Of a DNA stretch of 64,000 bases, positions 62,173-64,000 are shown in pieces. The first letter of the stretch is position 1. Each line of letters starts with the position of its first letter. This DNA is from Osmia lignaria lignaria (Eukaryota > Arthropoda > Insecta > Hymenoptera > Megachilidae). The notes below the pieces were generated by a model. That model was not told the origin of the DNA. It searched no databases and was given only the letters and a program-made list of their open reading frames with translations. Made by a program: the position numbers and the translations under genes. The DNA lies in assembly GCF_051020975.1 (NCBI RefSeq), contig NW_027478166.1:2419501-2483500 (forward strand), written 5' to 3'.

Positions 62173-64000
62173 TTAGAAACGTAGTTTTCGAGATATATCG
62201 AGATATTTAAAAGTTCCGAAGCCGCACCAACATAATAGAGATACAGAAACACCGTGGCCCCATTCTTTGAGATAACTCTGCACTAGTGCGAGCCGCAAAT
62301 GCCACTTCCAGCTTAGCTGTGCAGAACAAGAACAACAAGAAGAAGAAATATCTCGAAATATGTCCGTCAGGCCCCTTCCCTTGAGATAAATCTGCAAATA
62401 TCTCGGAAACGAAGCGAGCTATTGCAAAATGTTAAGAGACCTTTTTTGTAGAGAATTGAGTTTCCTACTTTTTATGTTCTATGATATTTTTTGATCAGAT
62501 GCGTAGTTCTCGAGATATATCAAGATATTTAAAAGTTAAGAAGCCGCACCAACATAATAGAGATACAGAAACACCGTGGCCCCTTTCTTTGAGATATCTC
62601 TGCACTATTGCGAGCTGCAAATGCCACTTCCAGCTTAGCTGCGCAGAAGAAGAACAACAAGAAGAAGAAATATCTCGAAATATGTCCGTCAGGCCCCTGC
62701 CCTTGAGATATATCTGCAAATATCTCGGAAACGAAGCGAGCTATGGCAAAATGTTAACAGACCTTTTTTGTAGAGAATTATGTTTCCTACAATTTATCTT
62801 CTATGATATTTTTTGATCAGATGCGTAGTTCTCGAGATATATCAAGATATTTAATAGTTCCGAAGCCGCACCAACATAATAGAGATACAGAAACACCGTG
62901 GCCCCTTTCGTTGAGATAACTCTGCACTATTGCGAGCCGCAAATGCCACTTCCAGCTTAGCTGTGCAGAAGAAGAACAACAAGAAGAAGAAATATCTCGA
63001 AATATGTCCGTCAGGCCCCTTCCCTTGAGATAAATCTGCAAATATCTCGGAAACGAAGCGAGCTATGGCAAAATGTTAAGAGACCTTTTTTGTAGAGAAT
63101 TAAGTTTCCTACTTTTTATGTTCTATGATATTTTTTGATCAGATGCGTAGTTCTCGAGATATATCAAGATATTCAAAAGTTCCGAAGCCGCACCAACATA
63201 ATAGAGATACAGAAACACCGTGGCCCCTTTCTTTGAGATAACTCTGCACTATTGCGAGCTGCAAATGCCACTTCCAGCTTAGCTGTGCAGAGGAAGAACA
63301 ACAAGAAGAAGAAATATCTCGAAATATGTCCGTCAGGCCAGTTCCTTTGAGCTGAATCTGCAAATATCTCGGAAACAAAGCGAGCTATGGCAAAATGTTA
63401 AGAGACCTTTTTTGTAGCGAATTAAGTTTCCTACTTTTTATGTTCTATGATATTTTTTGATCAGATGCGTAGTTCTCGAGATATATCAAGATATTTAAAA
63501 GTTCCGAAGCCGCACCAACATAATAGAGATACAGAAACACCGTGGCCCCTTTCTTTCAGATAGCTATGCACTATTGCGAGCTGCAAATGCCTCTTCCAGC
63601 TTAGCTGTGCAGAAGAAGAACAACAAGAAGAAGGAATATCTCGAAATATGTCCGTCAGGCCCCTTCCCTTGAGATAAATCTGCAAATATCTCGGAAACGA
63701 AGAGAGCTATGGCAAAATGTTAAGAGACCTTTTTTGTAGAGAATTAGGTTTCCTACTTTTTATGTTCTATGATATTTTTTGATCAGATGCGTAGTTCTCG
63801 AGATATATCAAGATATTTAAAAGTTCCGAAGCCGCACCAACATAATAGAGATACAGAAACACCGTGGCCCCTTTCTTTGAGATAACTCTGCACTATTGCG
63901 AGCTGTAAATGCCACTTCCAGTTAAGCTGTGCAGAAGAAGAACAACAAGAAGAAGAAATATCTCGAAATATGTCCGTCAGGCCCCTTCCCTTGAGATATA
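62173..64000 (+). repeat. Six-monomer higher-order repeat, copy 2 (cut by window end)
   Basis: Copies 60241 onward for five monomers. The sixth (63783, 218 bp visible) is of the 'gagctgtaaatg/ccagttaagctg' type seen at 55089 and 59597, not the type at 61851. The duplication therefore ends, or was exchanged, around 63750. The satellite continues beyond the window. Confidence 0.88.
62481..62816 (+). other. 111-codon open frame in hybrid monomer, copy 2 (doubtful)
   Basis: Identical deduced peptide to 60549-60884, because it lies in the second copy of the six-monomer repeat. Confidence 0.33.

Larger units (their letters stand above)
1..64000 (+). repeat. 322-bp tandem satellite array filling the whole window
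   Basis: The same 322-bp unit recurs head to tail from the first to the last base, always in one orientation. Phased at position 34, there are 198 complete monomers plus 33 bp and 218 bp at the edges; 191 are 322 bp and 7 are 321 bp, which sums exactly to the window. One consensus-like monomer counts as 61 G and 65 C (39% G+C) with 11 CpG. A typical pair (678 versus 1000) differs at about 14 sites. No unique DNA, mobile element, telomeric repeat or strand switch interrupts the array. Such arrays are characteristic of eukaryotic constitutive heterochromatin. I do not recognise the family by name; an insect or other arthropod source is possible but unproven. Confidence 0.98.

Noticed and set aside
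34..63685. Roughly 190 tandem 74-codon minus-strand reading frames as a gene family
   Set aside because: They start on TTG without ATG, fall in changing frames because the unit is not a multiple of three, are broken or extended in several copies without other consequence, and match no family I know. They follow passively from the repeat.
1..64000. CRISPR array
   Set aside because: The repeating unit is 322 bp with no alternating short repeat and unique spacer; the entire unit is conserved.
1..64000. Ribosomal DNA spacer, tRNA or other RNA gene cluster
   Set aside because: No rRNA core motif, no tRNA-like cloverleaf and no convincing A-box/B-box pair was seen in the monomer on either strand.
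1..64000. CENP-B box (nTTCGnnnnAnnCGGGn)
   Set aside because: The closest stretch is the reverse complement of 'ctcggaaacgaag', which keeps TTCG but lacks the required A and CGGG positions. Centromere identity cannot be argued from it.
1..64000. Transposon or retroelement insertions, terminal repeats or target-site duplications
   Set aside because: Monomer phase accounts for every base with only seven 1-bp deletions, leaving no room for an insertion.
1..64000. Telomeric or simple-sequence repeats
   Set aside because: No TTAGG, TTAGGG or similar run occurs. The only simple tract is the short AAG/AAC run inside each monomer.
1..64000. Bacterial promoters or terminators suggested by the T6 run and short hairpins
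   Set aside because: The T run is not preceded by a G+C-rich stem, and the context is a eukaryotic-type satellite, so these patterns have no supporting gene.

Overview
The whole 64 kb window is one uninterrupted tandem satellite array. The unit is 322 bp. Every copy is in the same orientation, and there is no unique sequence, transposon, RNA gene or credible protein gene anywhere in it. Phasing each unit from the 'tca' triplet first seen at position 34, I count 198 complete monomers, plus 33 bp at the left edge and 218 bp at the right edge. Of the 198, 191 are exactly 322 bp and 7 are 321 bp, which accounts for all 64,000 bases. A consensus-like monomer is about 39% G+C by hand count, with 11 CpG against about 12.3 expected.

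This is eukaryotic heterochromatin-type DNA, of the kind found in centromeric, pericentromeric, subtelomeric or B-chromosome arrays. The undepleted CpG and the recurring A+T-rich 'atatctcg' motifs would suit an arthropod, especially an insect. That is a weak inference: nothing here identifies the species or the chromosomal site.

Monomers differ by roughly 4-5% (about 14 changes in one pair counted by hand) and fall into recurring types that form higher-order repeats (HORs). Left to right: mixed monomers (1-999); a 12-monomer unit of 3,864 bp present twice (1000-8727); a rearranged derivative (8728-14201); a zone built of three-monomer L-M-J modules (14202-16455); a 24-monomer unit of 7,728 bp present twice with only two differences noticed (16456-31911); a transition zone with a dimer repeat (31912-35131); a five-monomer block that recurs 24 monomers later (35132-36741 and 42857-44466), enclosing a 4-/5-monomer repeat (36742-40924) and six further monomers (40925-42856); a mixed zone (44467-47684); a 10-monomer unit of 3,219 bp present twice (about 47685-54122); 5- and 4-monomer units (54123-58308); and a 6-monomer unit of 1,932 bp in about three versions, the last two nearly identical (58309-64000).

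The apparent reading frames are by-products of the repeat. The 74-codon minus-strand frame has no ATG at its start (it opens on TTG), shifts frame each monomer because 322 is not a multiple of three, and is broken or extended in several copies. A plus-strand frame of 111 codons, longer than the monomer, appears only in five copies where two stop codons were lost. The interest of the window lies in its repeat evolution: nested recent duplications, in-register crossovers inside monomers, near-absolute length conservation, and an inverted repeat within each monomer.
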